From assembly GCF_000949135.2 (NCBI RefSeq), contig NZ_JTAN02000018.1:372001-436000 (forward strand): a DNA stretch of 64,000 bases, read 5' to 3'. Source of the stretch: Burkholderia sp. USMB20 (lineage in GTDB: Bacteria; Pseudomonadota; Gammaproteobacteria; Burkholderiales; Burkholderiaceae). Both the position numbers and the translations under genes were made by a program. The notes beneath the pieces were generated by a model that was given only the letters and a program-made list of their open reading frames with translations, searched no databases and was not told the DNA's origin. Of this stretch, positions 55,935-64,000 are shown one piece after another; positions within the stretch are counted from its first letter, which is position 1, and each line of letters opens with the position of its first letter.

Positions 55935-56684
55935 TTACGACATGTACATGCCGCCGTTCACGTGCAGCGTCGTGCCGGTGATATAACCGGCCTGCGGCGA
56001 TGCGAGGAACGCGACGGCATGGGCGATGTCTGCCGGGCTGCCGAGGCGGCCGAGCGGAATCTGGGTCTTGAGCGCGGCCTGCTGTTCTTCCGGCAGCGTC
56101 TTCGTCATGTCGGTGTCGATGAAGCCCGGCGCGACGCAGTTCACCGTGATGCCACGGCTGCCGATTTCACGTGCAAGCGCACGCGTCATGCCCGCGACGC
56201 CGGCCTTCGCGGCCGCGTAGTTGACCTGGCCCGGGTTGCCGGCCGAGCCGACCACCGACGTGATGTTGATGATGCGGCCGCCGCGGGCCTTCATCATCGG
56301 GCGCAGCACCGCGCGCGACAGGCGGAACACCGACTTCAGGTTGGTGTCGATCACCGCGTCCCAGTCCTCGTCCTTCATCCGCATCGCCAGCTGGTCCTGC
56401 GTGATCCCCGCGTTGTTGACGAGCACGTGGAGCGCGCCGAATTCCTTCACGGTCGCGTCGATCAGCGCTTCGGCTGCCGCCGCGTCGTTGACGTTCAGCA
56501 CCGCGCCGCGGCCCGTCACGCCCGCTTCCGCGAACCCGGCGGTAATCGCGGCAGCGCCCGATTCGCTCGTCGCCGTGCCGATCACCGTCGCGCCCAGGCG
56601 CGCGAGTTCGAGCGCGATCGCCCGGCCGATGCCGCGCGATGCGCCGGTCACGATCGCGACCTGTTTATCGAGAGTCTTTTCCAT
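55935..56684 (-). CDS. fabG: 3-oxoacyl-ACP reductase FabG
   Basis: NADPH-dependent short-chain dehydrogenase of 249 residues reducing beta-ketoacyl-ACP. Cofactor loop VTGASRGIGRAIA, NNAG in LVNNAGITQD, catalytic Ser/Tyr/Lys in NITSVVGSAGNPGQVNYAAAKAG. Downstream of fabD by 36 bp, same strand. Confidence 0.97.
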   Translation of the reverse strand: MEKTLDKQVAIVTGASRGIGRAIALELARLGATVIGTATSESGAAAITAGFAEAGVTGRGAVLNVNDAAAAEALIDATVKEFGALHVLVNNAGITQDQLAMRMKDEDWDAVIDTNLKSVFRLSRAVLRPMMKARGGRIINITSVVGSAGNPGQVNYAAAKAGVAGMTRALAREIGSRGITVNCVAPGFIDTDMTKTLPEEQQAALKTQIPLGRLGSPADIAHAVAFLASPQAGYITGTTLHVNGGMYMS

Positions 56685-56720
56685 GAATCGAATATCCGTC
56701 TCTTGAGGAAAGGCGCCGCG

Positions 56721-57653
56721 TCAGGCGGTCGCCAGCTTCAGTGCTTCGTCGAGCGAAGCCGGATCGAACACCGATGCGCCGACCAGGTTGCCGTCGATGC
56801 GCTTCGTCAGGCCTGCCAGCACCTTGCCCGGACCGCACTCAATCACGTGCGTGACGCCCGTGCCCGCGATGTGCCGCACGCATTCGACCCAACGCACCGG
56901 GCCCGCGGCCTGGCGCACCAGCGCGTCCTTGATCGCGGCCGGATCGCTGACCACCGCGACGTCGATGTTGTTGACGACCGGAATCTGCGGCGCCTTCACG
57001 TCGACGTTCGCCAGATAGTCGCGCAACTGGTCCGACGCCGGCTTGAGCAGCGACGAATGGAACGGCGCCGATACCGGCAGCGGCAGCGCGCGTTTCGCGC
57101 CCTTCGCCTTCGCGATCTCGCAGGCCTTCTCGACGGCCGCCTTCGCGCCCGCGATCACGACCTGCGCCGGCGCGTTGAAGTTCACCGCTTCGACGATGCC
57201 CGCTTCCGCGGCTTCGGCGCACACGGCGCGCACCGTGTCGTCATCGAGACCCAGGATCGCCGCCATGCCGCCCTGGCCGACCGGCACGGCCGTCTGCATC
57301 GCCTGCGCGCGGAAGCGCACGAGCGGCACCGCGTCCTTGAACGCGATCGCGCCCGCGGCGACGAGCGCCGTGTATTCGCCGAGGCTGTGGCCCGCGACGA
57401 TCGACGGCGCCGGACCGCCGGCCTGCTGCCATGCGCGATAGCACGCGTAGGCGGCCGTCAGCATCACGGGCTGCGTGTTGGTGGTCAGATTCAGCTCTTC
57501 GGCCGGACCTTCGGCGATCAGCTTGCCGAGATCCTGATTGAGTGCATCGGATGCTTCCTGGAGCGTCTCGCGCACGACGGCGAGATCGGCGAATGCGTTG
57601 AGCATGCCGACCGACTGCGAGCCCTGCCCCGGAAAAACGAATGCGAATTTCAT
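56721..57653 (-). CDS. fabD: Malonyl-CoA:ACP transacylase FabD
   Basis: Transacylase of 310 residues loading malonyl onto ACP. FVFPGQGSQSVGM at the N-terminus and nucleophile GHSLGEYTALVAAGA around residue 92; His in PFHSSLL region. 85 bp after fabH. Confidence 0.97.
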   Translation of the reverse strand: MKFAFVFPGQGSQSVGMLNAFADLAVVRETLQEASDALNQDLGKLIAEGPAEELNLTTNTQPVMLTAAYACYRAWQQAGGPAPSIVAGHSLGEYTALVAAGAIAFKDAVPLVRFRAQAMQTAVPVGQGGMAAILGLDDDTVRAVCAEAAEAGIVEAVNFNAPAQVVIAGAKAAVEKACEIAKAKGAKRALPLPVSAPFHSSLLKPASDQLRDYLANVDVKAPQIPVVNNIDVAVVSDPAAIKDALVRQAAGPVRWVECVRHIAGTGVTHVIECGPGKVLAGLTKRIDGNLVGASVFDPASLDEALKLATA

Positions 57654-57738
57654 ATCGTCCCCAATTGAATCGATTCGGACGGCGCGCGCGAACGGCGCGC
57701 CGGTTCGGGATCCGCGCGCAGCAGTTGCGCGCCGCGGA

Positions 57739-58728
57739 TCAGTAGCGGAAGACGGACGCGCCCCACGTGAAGCCGCCGCCGACGCCTTCGATCAGCACGT
57801 GCTGACCGCGCTGGATGCGGCCGTCGCGCACCGCGGCGTCGAGCGCCAGCGGGATCGACGCAGCCGACGTGTTGCCGTGCTGGTCGACCGTCACGACCAT
57901 GCGCTCCTGCGGCAGGCCGAGCTTGCGGCAGGTGCTGGTCATGATGCGGATGTTGGCCTGGTGCGGAATCAGCCAGTCGACCTGCTCGGGCGCGAGGTTC
58001 GCCTTGGCGAGCGCCTCGATCGCGACCTTTTCGAGTACGTTGACCGCGAGCTTGAACACGGCCTGCCCATCCATGTACAGGAACGCGCTGCCGTCGATCA
58101 CACCGCGATTGACGTTGCCCGGCGTGCAGAGGATGTTCGAATAGCTGCCGTCCGCGTGCAGCGCGCTGCCGAGCACGCCCGGCTCTTCCGACGCGGACAG
58201 GATCACCGCGCCCGCGCCGTCGCCGAACAGCACGCAGGTCGTGCGGTCCTTGAAATCGAGAATGCGCGAGAACGTCTCCGCGCCGACGATGAGCGCCGTG
58301 CGGTGCTGGCCGCTGCGGATGAAGCTGTCGGCCGTCGCCATCGCATAGGCGAAGCCCGAGCACACGGCCTGCACGTCGAATGCCGCGCCGCCGTTCTTGA
58401 TGCCGAGCTTGTTCTGCAGCAGGCAGGCCGTGCTGGGGAACACGAAATCGGGGGTCGAAGTCGCGACGATGATCAGGTCGATCGACTGCGGATCGATATC
58501 GGCCGCCTCGATCGCACGGCGCGCCGCTTCGAGCGCGAGATCGCTCGTCGTGACGTCCGGTGCGGCGAAATGGCGCGCATGGATGCCCGTGCGCGCAACG
58601 ATCCACTCATCGCTCGTCTCGATGCCTTCCTTCGCGAGACGGTCGGCGAGCTGCTGGTTCGTGACCCGGTCGGGCGGCAGGTAGCTGCCCGTGCCGAGCA
58701 CGCGGGAATAGAGAGTCGATTGGGCCAT
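57739..58728 (-). CDS. fabH: 3-oxoacyl-ACP synthase III FabH
   Basis: Initiating condensing enzyme of 329 residues joining acetyl-CoA with malonyl-ACP. Cys in [11 protein letters not shown], His in [11 protein letters not shown] and Asn in the GNTSAAS strand form the triad. Starts directly at the base after the plsX stop (no gap), so translation is coupled. Confidence 0.97.
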   Translation of the reverse strand: MAQSTLYSRVLGTGSYLPPDRVTNQQLADRLAKEGIETSDEWIVARTGIHARHFAAPDVTTSDLALEAARRAIEAADIDPQSIDLIIVATSTPDFVFPSTACLLQNKLGIKNGGAAFDVQAVCSGFAYAMATADSFIRSGQHRTALIVGAETFSRILDFKDRTTCVLFGDGAGAVILSASEEPGVLGSALHADGSYSNILCTPGNVNRGVIDGSAFLYMDGQAVFKLAVNVLEKVAIEALAKANLAPEQVDWLIPHQANIRIMTSTCRKLGLPQERMVVTVDQHGNTSAASIPLALDAAVRDGRIQRGQHVLIEGVGGGFTWGASVFRY

Positions 58729-59835
58729 TTATGCTTTAGAGGATTGCGCAGCGGAAGGTTCGGCGTGGTGGCCTGCGGCCGGGCTCGTCGGGCCCGCGCC
58801 GCCCGCGTCGTGTTCGCCGTCGCCGAGCGACACCGAATTGTCCGCCATCGCACGCGTGAGGCGCTCCAGCACGCCGTTTTTGACGGCATCATAACCCCGT
58901 TTGATCGCCCACTCAAACGCGTAGGCGTCGGCCGAACCGTGGCTTTTGATCACGAGGCTCTTCAGCCCCAGCAGCGCCGCGCCGTTGTACTGGCGGTGAT
59001 CGACGCGCTTCTTGAAACGCATCAGCACCGGCAGCGCGAGCAGCGCCATCAGCTTCGACATCAGCGACCGGCCGAACTCCTCGCGGATGATGTCGGACAG
59101 CATCTGCGCGAGCCCTTCGGACGTCTTCAGCGCGACGTTGCCGACGAAGCCGTCGCAGACGATCACGTCGACCGTGCCTTTGTAGATGTCGTTGCCTTCG
59201 ACGTTGCCACGGAAATTCAGCGTGCTGGCGCGCAGCAGTTCGCCGGCGCGCTTGATGGTCTCGTTGCCCTTGATGACCTCTTCGCCGATGTTCAGCAGGC
59301 CGATCGTCGGACGCTCCTTGCCTTCGAGCGCGGCGACGAGCGCGTGCCCCATCTCCGCGAACTGCAGCAGGTGCTGCGGCTCGCAGTCGACGTTCGCGCC
59401 GAGGTCCAGCATCATCGTGTAGCCGGTCGGGTTCGGCAGCGCGAACGCGATCGCGGGCCGCTCGATGCCGGGCAGCGTCTTGAGCACATAACGGGAAACG
59501 GCCATCAGCGCGCCGGTGTTGCCGGCGGAAATACAGGCCTGGGCCGCGCCTTCCTTGACGTGGTTGAGCGCGACACGCATCGAAGAATCCTTCTTCTTGC
59601 GCAGCGCCACTTCGACAGGGTCGTCCATCGCCACGACTTCGGTGGCGGGCACGATGGTCAGCGCGGGATCGTCGAGGGCTTTCAGCTTTTTCAGCTGAGC
59701 GCGGATCGCGCTTTCGATGCCGACGAGCATCAGGTGCGCATCGGGATGCGCGCGGACGAACTTGACTGCCGCGGGAACGGTCACGGACGGGCCGTGGTCG
59801 CCTCCCATGCAATCGATTGTGAGCTTTACGGTCAT
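58729..59835 (-). CDS. plsX: Phosphate acyltransferase PlsX
   Basis: Peripheral membrane enzyme of 368 residues forming acyl-phosphate from acyl-ACP for phospholipid synthesis. N-terminal [38 protein letters not shown] and [16 protein letters not shown] are PlsX signatures. C-terminal Ala/Gly/His-rich tail is extra. Upstream lies a terminator-like hairpin after rpmF (59858-59888). Confidence 0.97.
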   Translation of the reverse strand: MTVKLTIDCMGGDHGPSVTVPAAVKFVRAHPDAHLMLVGIESAIRAQLKKLKALDDPALTIVPATEVVAMDDPVEVALRKKKDSSMRVALNHVKEGAAQACISAGNTGALMAVSRYVLKTLPGIERPAIAFALPNPTGYTMMLDLGANVDCEPQHLLQFAEMGHALVAALEGKERPTIGLLNIGEEVIKGNETIKRAGELLRASTLNFRGNVEGNDIYKGTVDVIVCDGFVGNVALKTSEGLAQMLSDIIREEFGRSLMSKLMALLALPVLMRFKKRVDHRQYNGAALLGLKSLVIKSHGSADAYAFEWAIKRGYDAVKNGVLERLTRAMADNSVSLGDGEHDAGGAGPTSPAAGHHAEPSAAQSSKA

Positions 59836-59857
59836 GGAATGCGACGAATTTCAGGCA

Positions 59858-59888
59858 CAAAAAAGCGGCAGTTGAATGCCGCCTTTTT
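59858..59888 (-). terminator. Hairpin between rpmF and plsX
   Basis: Stem GCGGCA-GTTGAA-TGCCGC flanked by A and T runs; on the minus strand a run of six T follows. Acts as terminator or attenuator separating ribosomal from lipid genes. Confidence 0.8.
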
Positions 59889-59964
59889 GTTGCGCCAGGA
59901 AAGTGTCAAGCGAACCAGTTGTCACGCGAACGGCGATCGTAGCGCGCAACGCGTGACTTGACGC

Positions 59965-60144
59965 TTAGTCGTTCTTCGTCTTGACGACTTTCTTGCCGCG
60001 ATAGTAGCCGTTCGGGCTGACGTGGTGACGCAGGTGCACTTCACCCGTGCTCGGCTCGACTGCCAGCGGCGCTGCCGTCAGGAAATCGTGCGAACGATGC
60101 ATGCCGCGCTTCGACGGCGACTTCTTGTTTTGCTGGACTGCCAT
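59965..60144 (-). CDS. rpmF: 50S ribosomal protein L32
   Basis: Ribosomal protein of 59 residues, too short for the usual size cut-off: starts [20 protein letters not shown] and ends [15 protein letters not shown] ribosome site precedes the ATG. A TAGAAT box on the minus strand (60175 to 60170) could be its -10. Order yceD-rpmF-plsX is conserved in Proteobacteria. Confidence 0.96.
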
Positions 60145-60242
60145 GACTAACTCCTAAATAATTTTCCGGATTCTAACACAGCCCGATCCGGCGCTTAACT
60201 ACCCTGGCCCAAAGCCCTTACGCCTTCCCGCGCCACAACTGC

Positions 60243-60878
60243 TTAGTGTTTCTTGCTGCCGTCCCCGTCCTTCTTCAGCGCTTCCAGCGCTGCGAACGGA
60301 TTCGGCCGTTTGCCTTCGTCCTCGTCTTCGGCGGACTCGTCGTCCGCGTCTTCCGAAGGACCGCTCGCACCCGACACGAGGCTTTCGTGAACTGCCGGGC
60401 AAACCTCGTGCTTGGGCACGAGCGGCAACGAAAGCAGCAATTCCTCTTCGATCAAGTCGACGAGATCGAACTGGCGTGAGCCCACGATCACATCGGCTTC
60501 ATCGTCGTCGAGCGGAAATTCTTCAGCTTCTTCTTCGGTCGCAACGACCCGGTACGTCATGTCGACGTCGAACGTCTGGTCGTACGGGGTCATGCAGCGC
60601 TGACACGTGAGCCACGCATGGCCGTGCACCGCGAGGCGCAGATACGGCTGCTGCCCATCGGCGCCGTCGTCCTGCAACTCTTTCTGGGTGAACCCTTCGG
60701 CCTGCCACGTGAAGACCGTGTCGCGATCGGGCGCGTCCGCCGGCACTTCGTTCAGCATGCGCGGCAGTTGCGACAGGCGCACGGCACCCGCTGCCTGCCG
60801 CCCGCTGCGGGCGAATTCGAACAGGTCGACCGCGTGCGGATCAAGCGCTGCCGCAGGCTTGCCAGAAGAAGTGTTCAT
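60243..60878 (-). CDS. yceD: YceD family protein (DUF177)
   Basis: Protein of 211 residues with the zinc-knuckle-like Cys pair LTCQRCMTPYDQ, an acidic stretch (EEEAEEFPLDDDEAD) and CPAVHESL; C-terminus EDEGKRPNPFAALEALKKDGDGSKKH is the family signature. DUF177 is linked to 23S rRNA accumulation in plants and E. coli. Upstream of rpmF by 98 bp. Confidence 0.93.
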   Translation of the reverse strand: MNTSSGKPAAALDPHAVDLFEFARSGRQAAGAVRLSQLPRMLNEVPADAPDRDTVFTWQAEGFTQKELQDDGADGQQPYLRLAVHGHAWLTCQRCMTPYDQTFDVDMTYRVVATEEEAEEFPLDDDEADVIVGSRQFDLVDLIEEELLLSLPLVPKHEVCPAVHESLVSGASGPSEDADDESAEDEDEGKRPNPFAALEALKKDGDGSKKH

Positions 60879-61143
60879 GTTGCGCTCCTGCCTACAGGCT
60901 GACTTGCGGGATCCGGCTTGCTGGCGCTGCTCACCTGGCGCCGCCCACGTGCGCGATCTACGCCGCGTACGCCTCGCACGATTACGTACTTTACTTCCGA
61001 AGACCCGGCAGGCGCCACCACTGCGGAAAGCCTGCCGACGAAAAGCGGGAAAGCATACCTGTTTTACCTTTTGCGGTCAATCACTTATGCTTGCGCCCTT
61101 GCAACACCGCGCCACACCCGACGACTCACCGACCCAACCGACC

Positions 61144-61776
61144 ATGCCGGATACCGTTTGCCGCCCGCCGCGGCTGATTCTCGCCTCCAGTTCCCGCTAC
61201 CGCCGCGCGCTCCTCGAGCGCCTCGGCCTGCCGTTCGACGTCGTGTCGCCCGACCTCGACGAAACCCCGCTCGCGGACGAAGCGCCGGCCGCGACCGCGC
61301 TGCGCCTCGCCGGTGCGAAGGCGCGCGCGGTCGCCGCGACGATCGACGCACCGGACGGCGTGCTCGTGATCGGGTCGGACCAGGTCGCGACCTTCGACGG
61401 CCACCAGATCGGCAAGCCCGGCACGCACGAGCGCGCGCTCGCGCAGCTGCTGTCGATGCAGGGCCGCGACGTCGAATTCCACAGCGCGCTCAGCCTTTAC
61501 GACAGCCGCACCGGCGAAACGCAGAGCGAGGACGTCGTCACGCACGTGCGCTTTCGCTCGCTGCCCGAAGCCGAACTCGATGCGTACCTGCGCGCGGAAA
61601 CGCCGTACGACGTCGCCGGCAGCGCGAAGTCCGAAGGGCTCGGCATCGCGCTGCTGGATGCCATCGACTCCGACGACCCGACGGCGCTCGTCGGCCTGCC
61701 GCTGATCGCGCTCACGCGGATGCTGCGCGCCGTCGGTTATCCGCTGTTCGCCGCACCCCAAGGAGACCGCGCATGA
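61144..61776 (+). CDS. maf: Maf family nucleotide pyrophosphatase (YceF type)
   Basis: Nucleotide pyrophosphatase of 210 residues, YceF type (7-methyl-GTP specific by similarity). RLILASSSRYRRALLERLGLPFDVV, VIGSDQVATFDG and AGSAKSEGLGIALLDAIDSDDPTALVGLPL are typical. Divergent from yceD. Stop overlaps the start of the methyltransferase gene by four bases. Confidence 0.93.
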   Translation: MPDTVCRPPRLILASSSRYRRALLERLGLPFDVVSPDLDETPLADEAPAATALRLAGAKARAVAATIDAPDGVLVIGSDQVATFDGHQIGKPGTHERALAQLLSMQGRDVEFHSALSLYDSRTGETQSEDVVTHVRFRSLPEAELDAYLRAETPYDVAGSAKSEGLGIALLDAIDSDDPTALVGLPLIALTRMLRAVGYPLFAAPQGDRA

Positions 61777-62495
61777 CCGCCGGCACGCTCTATCTCGTCC
61801 CGAACACGCTCGGCGAGGGCGACGCATCGATGCTCGCCGCCGTGCTGCCCGCCGCCGTGCAGGCGCGCGCCGGCACACTCGGCTATTACATCGGCGAAAA
61901 CGCGAAAACGACCCGCGCGTTCCTGAAGAAGATCGGCACGACGCGGCCGATCCAGGAAATCGAGATCAGCGAGCTGAACGTCAATACGCCGGCCGGCGCC
62001 ATCGACCGGCTGCTCGCGCCCATACTGGCCGGCGCGGACGCCGGCCTCGTGTCGGAGGCCGGCTGCCCGGCCGTCGCCGATCCGGGCGCACTGCTGGTGC
62101 GCCGCGCGCACGAACGCGGCGTGAAGGTCGTGCCGCTCGTCGGGCCGAGTTCGATCCTGCTCGCGTTGATGGCGTCGGGCCTGAACGGCCAGAGTTTCGC
62201 GTTCAACGGCTACCTGCCGGTCGACGCGGCCGCGCGTGCGAAGCGCTTGCGTGAACTTGAGCAACTGTCACGCAAGGCGCGCCAGACGCAGATCTTCATC
62301 GAGACGCCGTACCGGAACCAGGCGATGCTGGATACGCTGATCGCGACCTGCGCGCCGTCGACGCAGATCTGCGTCGCGGCCGACCTGACCCTCGAGACCG
62401 AGACGATCGCCAGCCGCTCCGTGGCGGACTGGAAAAAGACGCCTCCGCCGAATCTGCAGAAGCGCCCCGCCATCTTCCTGCTGCTCGCGAACTAA
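61773..62495 (+). CDS. SAM-dependent methyltransferase, tetrapyrrole-methylase/RsmI-like family
   Basis: Protein of 240 residues of the tetrapyrrole methylase fold. It begins GTLYLVPNTLGE rather than the RsmI start and is shorter than RsmI (286), so it is a paralogue group. SAM-site strands ADAGLVSEAGCPAVADPGALLVRRAHERGVKVVPLVGPSSILLALMASGLNGQSFAFNGYLP are well conserved. Substrate unknown; rRNA cytidine is possible. AAGGAG ribosome site inside the end of maf. Confidence 0.9.
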   Translation: MTAGTLYLVPNTLGEGDASMLAAVLPAAVQARAGTLGYYIGENAKTTRAFLKKIGTTRPIQEIEISELNVNTPAGAIDRLLAPILAGADAGLVSEAGCPAVADPGALLVRRAHERGVKVVPLVGPSSILLALMASGLNGQSFAFNGYLPVDAAARAKRLRELEQLSRKARQTQIFIETPYRNQAMLDTLIATCAPSTQICVAADLTLETETIASRSVADWKKTPPPNLQKRPAIFLLLAN

Positions 62496-62558
62496 AGCCG
62501 GCGGTCGCGCGACCCGGGGCGCCCTGCCCCGTTCGCCGCGGCGCCGGCCGGCCGCCGC

Positions 62559-63551
62559 TCAGCGCAGGCTGAACGACGTGCCGCCCGCGGTGAGCGCCTT
62601 CATCGCGGCACCGCCGACCGCCGCGCCGAACTTGCGCGCGACGCGGTTCGTCAGGCTTTCCTTCACCGTATAGTCGACGAGATCCGGCGCCTTCAGCACG
62701 TCGCGCGCGACCGTGTCGGTCGTGCCGTAGCCGTCGGCGAGCCCGAGCTCGACGCTCTTTTCGCCGGTCCAGAACAGGCCCGAGAACATGTCGGGCGTTT
62801 CGTGCAGCCGCTTGCCGCGGCCGTCCTTCACGGCCTTGATGAACTGCGCATGAACCTGGTCGAGCAGCGCCTGCGCGTGGGCATCCATCTTCGGCGTCTC
62901 GGGCGAGAACGGGTCGTAGAAGCCCTTGTTTTCGCCCGACGTATGCAGGCGGCGATCGACGCCGAGCTTGCCCATCAGGCCCGTGAAGCCGAACCCGTCC
63001 ATCAGCACGCCGATCGAGCCGACGATGCTCGCCTTGTCGACGAAGATCTTGTCGGCGGCGGACGCAATGTAATAACCGCCCGATGCGCACATGTCGGTCA
63101 CGACGACGTACAACGGCTTGTCCGGATACTTCTTGCGCAGCCGGCGGATCTCGTCGTAGACCATCCCGGCCTGCACCGGGCTGCCGCCCGGGCTGTTGAT
63201 CCGCAGCACGACGCCGGCCGTGCCGCTGTCGTCGAAAGCGGTATCCAGCGCCGTGTTGATGTCGTCGGCGTTCGCGTTGGTGCCCGCCGCGATCTCGCCG
63301 TCGATCGTCACGAGCGCCGTGTGGCGCCCGCTCGCCGAGAATTTCGAGTCGCTCGAGAAATCGATCAGCGCGAACGCGAGCAGCACGAACACGCCGAGGA
63401 ACGCGAAGCGGAAGAAGATCTTCCAGCGCCGCGCGGCGCGCTGTTCCTTGACGGCCGCAAGCGCGATCCGCTCGAGCGCCGCGCGCTCCCAGTTCGGTTC
63501 GCGGCTGTCGGGACGGGACGAGGAATCAGGAAGGTTCGGTTGGTCGGCCAT
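62559..63551 (-). CDS. sppA: Signal peptide peptidase SppA, S49 family
   Basis: Membrane-anchored serine protease of 330 residues, single-domain type. One membrane segment near residues 47-65; Ser in DMCASGGYYIASAADKI and the downstream VDKASIVGSIGVLMDG strand that holds the Lys. Digests cleaved signal peptides in the membrane. It follows the Rieske gene with 12 bp between. Confidence 0.94.
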   Translation of the reverse strand: MADQPNLPDSSSRPDSREPNWERAALERIALAAVKEQRAARRWKIFFRFAFLGVFVLLAFALIDFSSDSKFSASGRHTALVTIDGEIAAGTNANADDINTALDTAFDDSGTAGVVLRINSPGGSPVQAGMVYDEIRRLRKKYPDKPLYVVVTDMCASGGYYIASAADKIFVDKASIVGSIGVLMDGFGFTGLMGKLGVDRRLHTSGENKGFYDPFSPETPKMDAHAQALLDQVHAQFIKAVKDGRGKRLHETPDMFSGLFWTGEKSVELGLADGYGTTDTVARDVLKAPDLVDYTVKESLTNRVARKFGAAVGGAAMKALTAGGTSFSLR

Positions 63552-63563
63552 GCAGTGGTGTCG

Positions 63564-63971
63564 TCAGTCGGTCGTGGCGGGAGGGGGAGCGGCGGGACCC
63601 AGGTCGGCATCCGGTACCCAGAATACCGCACGCCCGTCCGGCGTGTCGCGCTCGTCGACCTCGACCGGCCGCAGGCGGCCGCCGCGGCACGGGCCGCCGA
63701 CGCACTTGCCGGTATCCGGCGCGTAGATCGCGCCGTGCGTCGCGCACATCAGGTACAGGCCCGACGACTCGAAGAACTGCCCTTCGGCCCAGTCGAGCTC
63801 CATCGGCACGTGCGCGCAGCGGTTCAGGTAGCCGTATGCACGGCCTTCGTAGCGCACGAAGAACACGACCGCCTGCTCGCCGCGCAGCGTCGCATCGACG
63901 CGCACGCCGGCACCGCCGTCGGCCAGCGCGTCCGATGCGCACACGCGCACGGCATCCGGCGCCGCGCTCAT
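63564..63971 (-). CDS. Rieske [2Fe-2S] protein
   Basis: Small ferredoxin-like protein of 135 residues. Cluster ligands are in NRCAHVPMELDW (C-x-H) and LMCATHGAIYAPDTGKCVGGPCRGG (C-x2-H). No oxygenase domain, so it is a soluble electron carrier or a redox sensor; partner unknown. Start at ATG 63971 (MSAAPDAVRVC), overlapping the stop of the upstream gene (ATGA). Confidence 0.92.
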   Translation of the reverse strand: MSAAPDAVRVCASDALADGGAGVRVDATLRGEQAVVFFVRYEGRAYGYLNRCAHVPMELDWAEGQFFESSGLYLMCATHGAIYAPDTGKCVGGPCRGGRLRPVEVDERDTPDGRAVFWVPDADLGPAAPPPATTD

Positions 63972-64000
63972 GCGTGCTCCCGCAGCCACGCGGCCAGTGC
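63968..64000 (-). CDS. C-terminal end of an upstream gene (partial)
   Basis: Only the last ten residues (ALAAWLREHA) and a TGA are inside the window. The stop overlaps the Rieske start by four bases (63968-63971), so it belongs to the same operon. Related genomes have a HAD-type hydrolase here; not verifiable from ten residues. Confidence 0.4.
   Translation of the reverse strand, partial: ALAAWLREHA

Overview
The window is about 64 kb of very GC-rich chromosomal DNA. Gene content and protein sequences fit the main chromosome of a Burkholderia species, most likely of the Burkholderia cepacia complex. The evidence is the hopanoid hpnI-hpnJ-hpnK-hpnL cluster, an EarP/EF-P(Arg32) pair, a Tat-exported phospholipase C, the betaproteobacterial order rpoE-rseA-rseB-mucD-lepA-lepB-rnc-era-recO-pdxJ-acpS-nagZ, and the fatty-acid cluster yceD-rpmF-plsX-fabH-fabD-fabG-acpP-fabF. 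I see no rRNA, prophage, insertion sequence, integrase or CRISPR array.

Layout. 1-2.7 kb: a basic amino-acid ABC importer (hisP partial, hisM, hisQ) and a BamE-like lipoprotein, all minus strand. 2.8-7.5 kb: hopanoid side-chain tailoring operon. 8.1-18.7 kb: mixed metabolic and export genes: luciferase-like monooxygenase, exported hydrolase, pdxY, an octanucleotide tandem repeat, phospholipase C, a branched-chain-amino-acid-type binding protein, and a GntR regulator divergent from glucarate dehydratase. 18.7-25.5 kb: membrane proteins, a GT4 glycosyltransferase, an ABC exporter, and otsBA (trehalose). 25.8-27.8 kb: a copper-delivery module for cytochrome oxidase (SCO1, PCuAC, CtaG). 27.8-33.8 kb: elaA, pirin/LysR pair, msrC, a ParD-like protein in an operon with a methionine aminopeptidase, an XRE-cupin/acetyltransferase operon, and a decayed gene. 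33.8-38.5 kb: tRNA-Cys, three tRNA-Gly, pgsA, uvrC (same order as in enterics) and earP. 38.6-42.5 kb: efp, a bacterial enhancer-binding-type response regulator, nagZ and acpS. 42.5-53.6 kb: pdxJ, recO, era, rnc, lepB, lepA, a thioredoxin-fold protein and the envelope-stress sigma-E locus. 53.7-64 kb: fatty-acid and phospholipid synthesis, ending in maf, a tetrapyrrole-methylase-family methyltransferase, sppA and a Rieske protein.

Most of the window is conserved housekeeping DNA. The less explained parts are: the ParD-like/MetAP two-gene unit with a nested inverted repeat in front; an 8-bp tandem array upstream of the phospholipase C gene that makes a G-quadruplex pattern on the minus strand; a sigma-54-type regulator whose GAFTGA loop reads GAFDGA; an RNase III with a roughly 200-residue DKPA-rich tail; and several perfect palindromes placed where operators would sit (hisQ, gudD/gntR, pirin/LysR, XRE-cupin). 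Function calls rest on motif recognition by eye; no database search was run.
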